Part shown: positions 17,701 through 26,200 of the stretch, piece by piece
Layout: the number at the start of each line of letters is the position of its first letter
Position numbering within the stretch: the first letter of the stretch is position 1
From: a virus
Direction: 5' to 3' (one strand)
Length of the DNA stretch: 64,000 nt
Virus record (IMG/VR): IMGVR_UViG_3300017987_000070
Coordinates: 21,797 to 85,796 of that record
Made by a program: the position numbers and the translations under genes
The notes under the pieces: model-generated
Told to the model about the DNA's origin: nothing
What the model saw: only the letters and a program-made list of their open reading frames with translations
Database searches by the model: none

Positions 17701-20700
17701 ACCTTTTGACCCTCCCGTGCAGTTCGTCGGGGGGACCCAACAGACGTTTCTTGGAGACCACACGTCAGTTCTCCAACCTGACGTGGTGTTGGAGGTAGAC
17801 GACGTGTCCGTTCGTGTCGTGAGTTCGTCTTACGATGCGGGTACGGATCTCACGACCGCCGAGGTGTCCCCAGCGATCTCGACCCCAGTGACGAGCCCCT
17901 CCCTCTTGAGGGTCACATCCTCTCCATTGGACCGCACATCTGTGGTCCCGGCTCAAGCAGAGGTCAACGCGGTAGACAACCAAGAACTGCGCCTCTTCGG
18001 GGACTTCACGGGCGCGGTCTTCGCGAACCGCGTGCTCTTCCTCGACGGCGAGCCTTATGGTGTTCAGGGGGTGGCTTATGATGAAGGGGCACGGGTAACG
18101 CGTGTGACGCTTAGGTCTCGTTTGCAGCGGGAGTACGTCAACCCTACGATCACCATCTCGGATGAGGTAGTCTACGATCCTGCACCTGGGGTACTCGCAA
18201 CGAACCGGCCTCTCTTTGCGGCTCAAGACGTGCGCCTCGTGCAGTTGGACGAGGATGGTTCGGGTACGCTTCTGGAGAGAGGCGTACAGTACGAAGTGAC
18301 TGACGCAGGGGACATCGCGCTTGACCCCACGAACGTGACTCTACCTCAACCGGGGCAGAGGTGGGTGCTGTCTTATCTCGCAAGAGAGGATGTTGGACCG
18401 TTTACCTCCAACGCAGGGACTTTGGTGATCCCACGCTTGCGTTCAACGTACACGAGGTTCGTCGCGGCAACCAACCAGACCTTCGCGGGCGGCCAACTTC
18501 TGGCCACCTACAGCATATACTCCCCGGACACGTTCTACTTCCGCGCTCTACCTCTCTCCGAGTACGCTGCCGAGGTTCAAGCGACGCTGGGTTCTTCCTC
18601 GGGGTCATCGGGTCCTTCGACCTCCTTCCGAAGCACGCAAGCTCTCTCTGACAAGGGCAACCTCACCCTGGTAGGGGAGGAACTCGACGTTCGAGATCGC
18701 GACCGTGTAGGACGTGCTTTCATTTCCCTCTACAACGATGTCGCTCAGGACTTCGAGACCTACCTCCAGGCAGTCGACGGGAGGGTCATTGGAGACCGGG
18801 ACGGGCAGTTCAAGTTCTTCCTCGCTCCCGACGGTCAACCGGGAGGGGAAGACCCCGTATCGGGAGAGCTTCTGCCCTATTACGTCAACCCTGACGGCAG
18901 CGGATCAAAGCCTACCCCCGCTCAAGTGGAGGACATTGACATCCTAGCACAAGAAGGGTTCGTCCGCAACTCGATTGACGATCTCATCTTGAGGTCCAAG
19001 AAGCCCTTCCAGTTCACCTTCCCTGCCACCTTCGAGTACCTTGGTACGTTCGCGAGGGCCTGGGAACCTTCCCGCCTGTCGAGGTTCTACCCCCAACGCT
19101 CCAAGGTAGTCACGCTAACCCCTCCTGATGTAAGTGGTTCGGGCTCCTACGATTTCTTCGAGGACTTCGGCTTGACCCTGGGTGACTTGAAGCAAGACGA
19201 CGTGATCTCGATTGAGACCCTCGAAGAGAGGCCGCCTCAAGCATGGCTCATCAACGGGGTCGTGTCAACGGGGTCGGGCACAGCTACGGTCAACGCGGGT
19301 ATGGTCTTCCCTCTGGGAGCCTCACAAGCCTCTAACCCTGGTGCGGGTCAGAACCTCACCGATGGTGACGCGAGCAAACAGATCCCAGGCTTCGCAGTAG
19401 ACGATGTGGTCAACCTCGGACGCATCTCTTACACGACGAACCCCTCCACGGGACTCGTAGAGAGGCAAGAGACAATCTATGCACAGAACATGGTGGTCAC
19501 GGCAATCTCGGGAGACCAAGTGACCCTGGGGCAGTTGGATCAGACCTTCTTTGACAACCTCTTCCCCGACGCAGGGATCGTGTTCGGCAGCTTGACGATC
19601 ACCGTCACCGACCCTGAGACGCTTGATGGGGTGACCTCTCCAGCCGCAGGGTACTCGGCTGCGACCTCAACGCCAAGACAAAACGACACGGTGTTCGGGA
19701 CATCACTCAACCCGTTCAGGCAAGGCTTCGACTTCGGCCTCGATGCGAGCGAAGGGGAACTCATCAACCGCGCCTTGCCAGACTTCCTCGCGAGCATCAC
19801 GGGTCAGGTAGCTCCTCCTCCCTTGACCTACCTCAACGCGACCATCAGCTACAAGAACCAGCGCACAGAGCCTTTCAGGTTCCCCGCCCTTGATGGGGAG
19901 GCCGTCGACGATGATGGCTTGCAGAACGCTCCCTACGGCTACCCTCTCCTCTCTTCGGAGAGCGTGTCCTTTGGTAACGAAGAGAGCGCACTTACAAACG
20001 TCCTCAACGGCACTACTCCGGGTCTCGTGATTGATGCGACTCAAAGCTCACCCTCGGTCCTGACGACGACTCAAGACCTCACTGACCCAAGCTCATATCC
20101 CACACCGCCACGCCCGTATGACCTGCTCCTACTCGAAGGAGAGACCTTGGGAGGAACCCCTGCTACGGGAGGGTCGACGGCGTTCGTCTTCTCCGAGGTC
20201 ACGAGCCCTACCGACTTCAGGCTTGCCGCGTTCGAGGCGTTTGACTCAGGCGTCTCCTATGCCATTGACGATGCCTTCTCGGGCACAGGTACGGGAGTCG
20301 GTGCCGTGTGGACTGACGATCTGGGAAGAGACTTCACGGTCTTGAATGGACTCACGGGGACCCTGGACATTGGAGGGAGCCTGTTCTCCATCCTGTCTTT
20401 TGGGGTTGGTACGATCACGGTAGTAGCAGGACCTCTCCCCGCTTCGGGAGCGTTCAACCTTGACCTCTCGGGCAACGGGGACATCAACTCCCTGCACGCC
20501 CTCACGGACTCAGTGGATTTCTCTACATGGGCTGACGGTCTCACACTCCGTGTGCTCTCGGGAGTGAACACGGGGACCTACACGATCGCCACCGGGTTCA
20601 ACGGCTCAGTCGAACCCGAGACGCTTCCTGCGGGATTCGCGTCTGGAAACGCTGCGATAGCGTCTACGAGCATTGAGGTTCAAGGCTCAGGTAGCGCGGG

Positions 20701-22105
20701 TGCGGGTACTCCGACGTTGTTTGATGTCGTGGGGGTAGACTTCACTTCTTACGGTCCTGCCTCCGTGCTTTATGTGCTCAACACGAACGTCAACGGAGAC
20801 GTGGACGACGTGGACATCCATGACGTCGTGACCTTTGGGAACGAGGTGCTGGAAGTCACTCCGGCGATTGCAAACACGGGCACGAGCCTGGAGTTCTACT
20901 TGACGAGTGACCCGCTCTTCTCAGTAGGGGATGCAGCCGTGGACCTTGGTACGAGCGCGACTACCTTGTTCGTTCTCACAGACCTCGGGAACCTTGACGT
21001 GCGCGTGGGAGACACCCTGGTCATTCCTCCCACCTCCCCAAACGGGGGTCGTTACGTCATTGAGAATGTAGACCTCACGGCAGCTCCGTATACAGAGATT
21101 CAGGTGAGCCCACCTTTGCGTCAGACTCAAGGCGACGTCTCCAACGCGAACCCGGTCTTGGACGATTTCCCGGTGAGGTTTACGACTTCTCGCCCTCGAC
21201 GATTCTCACCCGAGCTTGACGCCTTACGGGACATTCAGTTGCAGCGGCGCGTCCTCTACGACACCGTGGCGAATGCGCCTACAAGCCCCGTAGACATCCA
21301 AGACTTGCTTACCCTGGGGGGATATGAGAACACGAACCCCTCGGGACCCACGCTTGCCATCTTGGAGCGTCTGATAGACAACGCGTTCGATCAGGAACTC
21401 ACGCAAGCTTCAGACGGGACCCTTGTAGACCTTGGAGGAGGCGTGTTCGCGCTGGAATCTCTGTCCTCAGACTTCGTGGCAGACGAAGTTCAAGACGACT
21501 CGGACACACGTGCGAGCTTCGTGCTCATTGAAGAAGGCTTCGCCCGAGGGTTCTATCGTGTGGGTGAGGTCCTGTCTCCCACCCGTGTAGAGCTTCGGGA
21601 GGCGACTGAGTTCCCCGTGGACTTCTTGACGACCTTGGCACCGGGTTCAGGAGTCTCCTTCCGTGTTCTTCAGGGAGAGCGATTCTCCGAGCGCACGTAT
21701 GAGCTTGTCCTCTATGAACTCATCAATGTCAAGGAGATTCTAGACCGTCTCGACAAGGGAATCCAGAGCACCCTCCATGACCCTGCTACCTTCGATTCTC
21801 CCGATCTTCTTATAGCCAACCCAGGTGAGCCCCTGGACGCTACTCTCCAGAATCATCTGGATGGGGCGTATTCAACTCTCCCTGTGGGAGTTCAGGATCG
21901 TCAAGCGTTCCTGACCGGGGCACCGAGTTTGGTAGACGAAGTGGAAGCGGTGCTCTCTGGCACAGAGAATCTCTACGACTTGAGGTTCTCATGGATTGAC
22001 TTCCGAATCAACCTTGAAACCGGAACCCTGCCTACCCGCCGTAGGCTTTTACAAGACCGAGCGAAGCGCCGTAGGGCTCGCGTTCGGGATGCTCTGAGGA
22101 CCTGA
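14765..22105 (+). CDS. Giant beta-rich structural protein (2446 aa), tail/baseplate
   Basis: First gene of the 17-kb plus-strand structural operon. The sequence is almost entirely Thr/Val/Gly/Asp-rich beta type with no signal peptide or membrane span. A recurring strand-turn pattern appears along it, roughly Gly/Ser-x-Ile/Leu-x-Phe/Trp after an aspartate: NSGKLTFQNADRDG, DASSIRWAERES, DLGNIAFAEPFG, GTGAITFFAGD, SNGQLFFNSAFRAGD, often followed by VxVRYY-like strands. This suggests a string of similar small beta domains. The C-terminal ~150 residues turn helical and basic (LLQDRAKRRRARVRDALR). Followed at once by a 72-aa gene, then other baseplate genes, so a baseplate-associated or long-fibre role is likely. 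A low-GC patch lies at about 17285-17510. Exact role unknown. Confidence 0.7.
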   Translation: MFDSGYVLRQPRVSSANNPTQDDPSVHVLDRDSDGNLTSDRDEYLATFINDPTAQRREYLVVPKATANLVAGEDFIQETPVNVDDAGLVYQFNQAGLAIRDFSLVSGDAPDKVDLQAGLLMYDTAPGTTPVVQYRREALSLFYTRNDSNVTRFGFDDRVQRWRTLPGAPPELIGNVPEDALTPLTLAATEPDAGTPRIVLGSLENAPVPVSYIPTQARWQDYLDGVLTPNAGEAAAFADTGEILFAADIIASSVNLPVFQYRYSFFALDTSSGLLGSVGEDIFLNPVPQGTEFPLLRTRYGSYLTVARSTDPVGTEEVRYDVNSGKLTFQNADRDGESLYYDGVYSITEPVQAFPPTDLGTITPNFASTPGIANIDASVYDRTALLLYVRESGEVIQDLEFVEEASDLPQPSRIPATKAFLFYDEGADEVQVQLSFSFMQANSGLTLSVGTGDFYLEDGITFRVARSLRPGVDPDARSRVRIQDEVLIDGISQGAFAILPQIPLQDVAGYSEDTFFRVRSNGSTRTLVPDEDVVYDFDASSIRWAERESQTQSITQVASSVKLPHEVLLDRNFSFELDEGNGFQALTPGETVVVDFDLGNIAFAEPFGKPLYEGFGSLSGSTFTDTGAAFNFALDLGSTPSALDAFERPLLILTNTNEVFRVDDSTATSLTISTSSGPQTNVPYVVVEGPDVVYEYAFEDVDLTRRTVFPSIISPLGSFVPDGESFAFELDGAEVPHVTLERETLGFIQDALVVPAYYLAPEANFELYRDSTLLSFVPGAPASSGEYTFDSGTGAITFFAGDVTTFEGSSIVLRPLLSTGRATGPVEVLAENRSVGLPLDLVSENVKSVVLLSESQYSVQPSNGQLFFNSAFRAGDRLQVRYYVDSLNSLVNLITFNARENLTYAPATSVFNFASGIEVDTTKPGTLFINGSPSSQGTVDLLNKTVTLNAPANPNRTYQVGYFRLDAAGGEKTAVLPSLPFDPPVQFVGGTQQTFLGDHTSVLQPDVVLEVDDVSVRVVSSSYDAGTDLTTAEVSPAISTPVTSPSLLRVTSSPLDRTSVVPAQAEVNAVDNQELRLFGDFTGAVFANRVLFLDGEPYGVQGVAYDEGARVTRVTLRSRLQREYVNPTITISDEVVYDPAPGVLATNRPLFAAQDVRLVQLDEDGSGTLLERGVQYEVTDAGDIALDPTNVTLPQPGQRWVLSYLAREDVGPFTSNAGTLVIPRLRSTYTRFVAATNQTFAGGQLLATYSIYSPDTFYFRALPLSEYAAEVQATLGSSSGSSGPSTSFRSTQALSDKGNLTLVGEELDVRDRDRVGRAFISLYNDVAQDFETYLQAVDGRVIGDRDGQFKFFLAPDGQPGGEDPVSGELLPYYVNPDGSGSKPTPAQVEDIDILAQEGFVRNSIDDLILRSKKPFQFTFPATFEYLGTFARAWEPSRLSRFYPQRSKVVTLTPPDVSGSGSYDFFEDFGLTLGDLKQDDVISIETLEERPPQAWLINGVVSTGSGTATVNAGMVFPLGASQASNPGAGQNLTDGDASKQIPGFAVDDVVNLGRISYTTNPSTGLVERQETIYAQNMVVTAISGDQVTLGQLDQTFFDNLFPDAGIVFGSLTITVTDPETLDGVTSPAAGYSAATSTPRQNDTVFGTSLNPFRQGFDFGLDASEGELINRALPDFLASITGQVAPPPLTYLNATISYKNQRTEPFRFPALDGEAVDDDGLQNAPYGYPLLSSESVSFGNEESALTNVLNGTTPGLVIDATQSSPSVLTTTQDLTDPSSYPTPPRPYDLLLLEGETLGGTPATGGSTAFVFSEVTSPTDFRLAAFEAFDSGVSYAIDDAFSGTGTGVGAVWTDDLGRDFTVLNGLTGTLDIGGSLFSILSFGVGTITVVAGPLPASGAFNLDLSGNGDINSLHALTDSVDFSTWADGLTLRVLSGVNTGTYTIATGFNGSVEPETLPAGFASGNAAIASTSIEVQGSGSAGAGTPTLFDVVGVDFTSYGPASVLYVLNTNVNGDVDDVDIHDVVTFGNEVLEVTPAIANTGTSLEFYLTSDPLFSVGDAAVDLGTSATTLFVLTDLGNLDVRVGDTLVIPPTSPNGGRYVIENVDLTAAPYTEIQVSPPLRQTQGDVSNANPVLDDFPVRFTTSRPRRFSPELDALRDIQLQRRVLYDTVANAPTSPVDIQDLLTLGGYENTNPSGPTLAILERLIDNAFDQELTQASDGTLVDLGGGVFALESLSSDFVADEVQDDSDTRASFVLIEEGFARGFYRVGEVLSPTRVELREATEFPVDFLTTLAPGSGVSFRVLQGERFSERTYELVLYELINVKEILDRLDKGIQSTLHDPATFDSPDLLIANPGEPLDATLQNHLDGAYSTLPVGVQDRQAFLTGAPSLVDEVEAVLSGTENLYDLRFSWIDFRINLETGTLPTRRRLLQDRAKRRRARVRDALRT

Positions 22106-22106
22106 C

Positions 22107-22325
22107 ATGGACGACAAGAATGGCAAGAAATCCGCTTGCTGGCGTAAGACACGAACGCTCACCCCTTCTTTCCGTGACGTGCTCGACAAGTTAGAGGAGC
22201 TACGGGTCACTATTGAGGACGAGCAGAAGACCCTTCAAGCTCAACTGGCAGCAACCCACACTGAACCTCACTCGGAAGAGACTGAGACCGAAGCGGTGGG
22301 CGTAGGTACGGTGAACGATGGCTGA
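22107..22325 (+). CDS. Small coiled-coil protein
   Basis: 72 aa starting two bases after the previous stop and overlapping the next start by eight bases. Basic first 20 residues, then a helical heptad-like stretch (FRDVLDKLEELRVTIEDEQKTLQAQ), then a Glu/Thr-rich acidic tail. GAGGA ribosome binding site. Probably an assembly or minor structural protein by position. Confidence 0.55.
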   Translation: MDDKNGKKSACWRKTRTLTPSFRDVLDKLEELRVTIEDEQKTLQAQLAATHTEPHSEETETEAVGVGTVNDG

Positions 22326-24465
22326 TTGGCAGCAACTAGACCTTGGATTTGAGGCAGTTCTTTCGCCCCTCTCTACGGGCATCTCCGGTTCGGTTGGAGG
22401 TCTGGCAGGTATCTTGCAGACCGGCATCGCCGTGTTGGACGTACTCTCCTCTTTCCTCGTCGTCAACAGCAGCCCTCTCCTGGGTGCCGTGGAGACATTG
22501 CGTGCCGAGATCCTCAACCTTTTGCAAGACCTGGGGGAAACCGGCGTGTACGGTCTCTTTCTGGTACCCGAGACCCTTGAGGAGTATGTTCAGTACCGTG
22601 GTGGGTACGGTAAGTTCCAGCAGTTGTTTCTGGAGTCCCTCAACGACGTGGACGATCTGGAGCGCCCTCAATTCCCTTCGACGGCGGCTCTTGGCGGCGT
22701 CATTCTGTACCTGAGTTCCGAGGACCCCCTCAACCTCCTCCTCAACGGCGCCGAACTCTTCGAGTTCTTCTCCCGCCCCTTCCCTCTGGGCCTCCCCGCC
22801 CCGGTCAACCTCACGGCATCTCCTGTCTTCAATGACGGGTCGGGTAACGTGAGCCGGATCAAGGTCATAGACACCTTCACCGGCAACACGAGTCAGCCTA
22901 ACGCGCTCCTCTTCGAGTGGCAAGAGCCCCGTGTATCCAGGGATGTATTCTTCGACTTCTTTCGTAGCACGAAGTTCATTCTGGAGCGATCCAAGAGCCG
23001 TGAGGGTACCCTCATCCTCAAGCCCTCGGAAGACGAATCTCCTACCCGAGTGACTCCGCTGGACAAGCGCGTCAGCCGAGAGGGACGAGCCAAGTCGGCT
23101 TCTGAACCTCTCTTGGACGCCAAGGGAAGGCCGATATACTACTGGGAGCCCGTGGACCCCAACGACCCCTTCATTGAGGCGGCTGACCTCCTAGACGATA
23201 CGTCGGATGTGACGAACTTCAACTTCATCGCAGGCTCCTACGCGTTCGTTCTGAACGTCCCCCCTGGGATTGACAACGGGTTCTACTACCGAGTACGAGC
23301 CGTTCCTCAAGACGCGACCTTGGATACGGTTCAAGGCCGGGTGTTCACGCCCGAAGGGGAGGAAGATCGCTTGTACTTCGTGCTTAAGAGGAACGGTGAG
23401 GTTCTTTCGTCGGACACGGCACCTGCTTCGGCTCCTGTCAAGGGGTTTATCCCCGAGGTCGACACGACCTTCGACTTGCCGTCAGCCTTGCTCAATGTGT
23501 ACCGCGCTGCGTACAAGCTCCGCTTCGACACGGACGTGTTCAACACCTCGGGTGACTTGGCGATCGGGTCTTCATCTATCACCCCAACGCTCCCTGAATC
23601 TCTCTTCAGGAGTCTCCGTCAAACCCTTGTGTATGAGCAAGGCGACAACCCGGACGTGCTCTACTTCCCCGAGCCTCTCTTCGAGACCAGTGACATCACG
23701 ACGTACACGACGTCGGCGGGGAGTCTGGAGAACAACCTCGTAGCCGACGCGGCGGAATTCGATCCCTTCGGAGGTATCGACGAGTTCATTCAACCCAGGC
23801 TCTCTTTGACCGACTCCGAGCGTGTTCTCCTGGCGATTGACCGGGTGGCGATTCCTCAAGTCCAGAGCATCACTTCCATCGTCGCCAACAATGAAGGTCT
23901 CTTCGAGGTCTTCCGTCAACTTTACACGGCGAACCAAGTGTCCATTGAAGGTGTCTTGGAGTCCGAGGTACCTCTCTTCCTGTTCAACGGGGACGATGCT
24001 CAGGTACGTGGGGAGGTCTTCAGCCTCCTCCAGCTCGTCAATGGGTTCTCACGCACGGGCGCTCCTCCCAACTGGCAGTCGGTCAAGGTCCTAGACGACC
24101 TCTTCCCTGACGCGAGCGAGGCCGTGGACCGCCTGTTCAACCTCATCACCAGCTTCGAGGCTCTCTTGCAAGATGCGACCACGGAGCTGCAAGGGACGAT
24201 CGAAGGCATCCAAGACCGGCTCGCCACGCTCACGGCGCTCTTGGATCGAATCGACACGCTCATCGCCTCTCTCAACGCGATCCTGACCCTGGACTTCGAC
24301 ATCAACCTCCTCTACATCCCGCCCGCAGCAGGGGGCAACTCGCGTGTGATCTCCGAGGTCTTGACGGCAACGAACCCTCCCGACTCGGACCCCAACGATT
24401 ACTTCCTGGCTATCGCTCTCCTGGGAGGCACGGCAGACATTTTCTCACTCATCTTCGGGGTCTGA
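22318..24465 (+). CDS. Structural protein of tail/baseplate operon, fibronectin-like segment
   Basis: 715 aa. N-terminal ~70 residues are hydrophobic and Gly/Ser-rich (GISGSVGGLAGILQTGIAVLDVLSSF). Around residues 155-205 the sequence PAPVNLTASPVF then NALLFEWQEP has the look of a type III fibronectin strand pattern. The C-terminal quarter includes a long amphipathic helix with repeated Leu/Asp (LQGTIEGIQDRLATLTALLD) ending in a hydrophobic tail. No enzyme motif. Its place between the giant protein and the gp25-like gene points to a baseplate component. Confidence 0.6.
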   Translation: MADWQQLDLGFEAVLSPLSTGISGSVGGLAGILQTGIAVLDVLSSFLVVNSSPLLGAVETLRAEILNLLQDLGETGVYGLFLVPETLEEYVQYRGGYGKFQQLFLESLNDVDDLERPQFPSTAALGGVILYLSSEDPLNLLLNGAELFEFFSRPFPLGLPAPVNLTASPVFNDGSGNVSRIKVIDTFTGNTSQPNALLFEWQEPRVSRDVFFDFFRSTKFILERSKSREGTLILKPSEDESPTRVTPLDKRVSREGRAKSASEPLLDAKGRPIYYWEPVDPNDPFIEAADLLDDTSDVTNFNFIAGSYAFVLNVPPGIDNGFYYRVRAVPQDATLDTVQGRVFTPEGEEDRLYFVLKRNGEVLSSDTAPASAPVKGFIPEVDTTFDLPSALLNVYRAAYKLRFDTDVFNTSGDLAIGSSSITPTLPESLFRSLRQTLVYEQGDNPDVLYFPEPLFETSDITTYTTSAGSLENNLVADAAEFDPFGGIDEFIQPRLSLTDSERVLLAIDRVAIPQVQSITSIVANNEGLFEVFRQLYTANQVSIEGVLESEVPLFLFNGDDAQVRGEVFSLLQLVNGFSRTGAPPNWQSVKVLDDLFPDASEAVDRLFNLITSFEALLQDATTELQGTIEGIQDRLATLTALLDRIDTLIASLNAILTLDFDINLLYIPPAAGGNSRVISEVLTATNPPDSDPNDYFLAIALLGGTADIFSLIFGV

Positions 24466-24466
24466 T

Positions 24467-25102
24467 ATGGCGTTCAACTTCCTCGGCACGTTCTCGGCAG
24501 ATGAAATACAAGCGCTCTTGCTCTTTGCGCAAGACCAACTTCCCGACATTGACGCCAAGGTAGCGTACCTTCAAGGTCAGATCAACCGGATCGGGTGGAT
24601 TCAGTACACGCTGGATGAACAGAGGGTACCTTCCTCTTACGTCATTGAACCCGAGAATTCCCTCCTCGCCAAGTATGTCCGCTCCTATCAGTTCTATGGG
24701 GGCGACTTGCTCGACCTCTCTGTACGTTCAAGAGGTCAGTGGATTTCGTTCACTCAGGCAGAACCCTCCCTTGACTCAAACCAAGTGAGCGATGCTGGAT
24801 CTCTTGTCGGAACGGCTCAGGTGCAAGACGAAGAGAACCTGCACGCAGACGACATCGTGCCTGCCATCGCGGTGAGCAAGGTCAAGGATTTCATCACCCC
24901 GGCCCTCCAGGGTAAGCGGGAGCACTACGAGTTCAAGATCAAGAAAGCCATTGACCTCGCGGACCAATACCTCGAAGAGATTATTCTATTGGTTCGTAGG
25001 GCAACTGATGGTGACGAATCCCTAGAGTTTCTGCAACAGCAGATTCAGTTCTACCTCAATGACGCAGCGTTCCCCTCAGCCGGGAGGAAGCCACGTCTTT
25101 GA
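24467..25102 (+). CDS. Baseplate-operon protein of unknown function
   Basis: 211 aa, one base after the previous stop. Helical N-terminus (ADEIQALLLFAQDQLPDIDAKVAYLQGQ), a central beta segment, and a helical C-terminus with Lys/Glu (FKIKKAIDLADQYLEEIILLV). No recognised domain. Tight spacing on both sides implies coordinated expression with the baseplate wedge genes that follow. Confidence 0.6.
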   Translation: MAFNFLGTFSADEIQALLLFAQDQLPDIDAKVAYLQGQINRIGWIQYTLDEQRVPSSYVIEPENSLLAKYVRSYQFYGGDLLDLSVRSRGQWISFTQAEPSLDSNQVSDAGSLVGTAQVQDEENLHADDIVPAIAVSKVKDFITPALQGKREHYEFKIKKAIDLADQYLEEIILLVRRATDGDESLEFLQQQIQFYLNDAAFPSAGRKPRL

Positions 25103-25120
25103 GCCTTCTGGACGTGAAGC

Positions 25121-26197
25121 ATGGCGAAAGACCTCCTACTCAAACATGTATGCCCGCACTTCGTGGTACGAGAGTGGTTGGCGATCGAATCCGACCGGAC
25201 GATCATCAACACGGTGCGTCTCCCCTCCTCAGTCCGGGTGGAAGTCAGGGCGAACGGGATCATCATCCCCAACGGGGGCCTCACCTCCCCGGTGAGTGTA
25301 GCTTCCCGCAACGCAGAGCCCTTCGAGATCACCCGCAACGTCAATGACGAGCTTCGCTTTACCGTAAACGAAGGCTCGCTTCAGACGGTGTTCCTCCCCA
25401 CGGGTCAGAACGTCACGACGGCGCTCATCGTCGAGGCGATCAACGAGCAAGCTCAAGGTCTCGTGGCAGAAGAGAGCAACCGTCGCATACGCCTGACTAC
25501 CGACACGACAGGAGAGAGCACAACTCTCTATCTCCAGGGCGGCTCGGCACACACGACGCTGGGGTTCACTTCCTCCCGCTTCTACCGAGGGAAGACGATC
25601 TTTCCTGCCTGGAACCTCACGCGCCGTCCTAACACGGTTGACCCTCTGGAGCGTCGGATTGAGTTTGCCAATCCAGTCCGCACCGCTGATGACATCTTCG
25701 AGGTGTCCTACTTCACGCGCCGTCAAGAATGCCGAAGGTGCTCGGGTCTGGGCATAGAAAACGACATCCGATTCGACGACCGGGGTGACCCCATCTTCGT
25801 GACCGGCATCGATCTCCTCGCCCAAGAGGTGGAGAAGATCACGTTCACGATCCGAGGGAGCAACGTCTTCTACAATTGGTACGGCACCTCGATCACGGAT
25901 CTCATCGGGACCAAGATCATCCGGGGAGGCTCTCTAATCGAGACGCAGTTGCTCACTGAGATCAGCAACACGCTGGAGAGGTTCCGGTCGGTCAAGACTC
26001 AGCAGGCAGGCTTGCAGCCGGTGGGAGACCAAGAGTTCTTCCAACGGGTCCGAAACATCAGCGTCGTGCAAGACCCTGACGACCCTACCGTGTTCCGCAT
26101 CCGAATCGACATCCAAAACGCCGCCGATGAGGTAGCTCAGTTGCAGCAGAACCTCGTATTGCAAGGCGGAGTTCAAGGCCCCCAACTCGTAGGATAA
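25121..26197 (+). CDS. Baseplate wedge protein, gp25-like C-terminus
   Basis: 358 aa. The last ~90 residues (LLTEISNTLERFRSVKTQQ, then RNISVVQDPDDPTVFRIRIDI) resemble the gp25/gpW-type wedge fold of contractile tails. A CRRC pair in the middle (~205-208) together with HVCPH at the N-terminus may bind a metal. Next to it, FYNWYGTSITDLIGTKI matches my recollection of wedge proteins in other large myoviruses. Lies directly upstream of the gpJ-like gene, the usual order for gp25 then gpJ. The N-terminal two thirds are beta-rich and not assigned. Confidence 0.6.
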   Translation: MAKDLLLKHVCPHFVVREWLAIESDRTIINTVRLPSSVRVEVRANGIIIPNGGLTSPVSVASRNAEPFEITRNVNDELRFTVNEGSLQTVFLPTGQNVTTALIVEAINEQAQGLVAEESNRRIRLTTDTTGESTTLYLQGGSAHTTLGFTSSRFYRGKTIFPAWNLTRRPNTVDPLERRIEFANPVRTADDIFEVSYFTRRQECRRCSGLGIENDIRFDDRGDPIFVTGIDLLAQEVEKITFTIRGSNVFYNWYGTSITDLIGTKIIRGGSLIETQLLTEISNTLERFRSVKTQQAGLQPVGDQEFFQRVRNISVVQDPDDPTVFRIRIDIQNAADEVAQLQQNLVLQGGVQGPQLVG

Positions 26198-26200
26198 ACC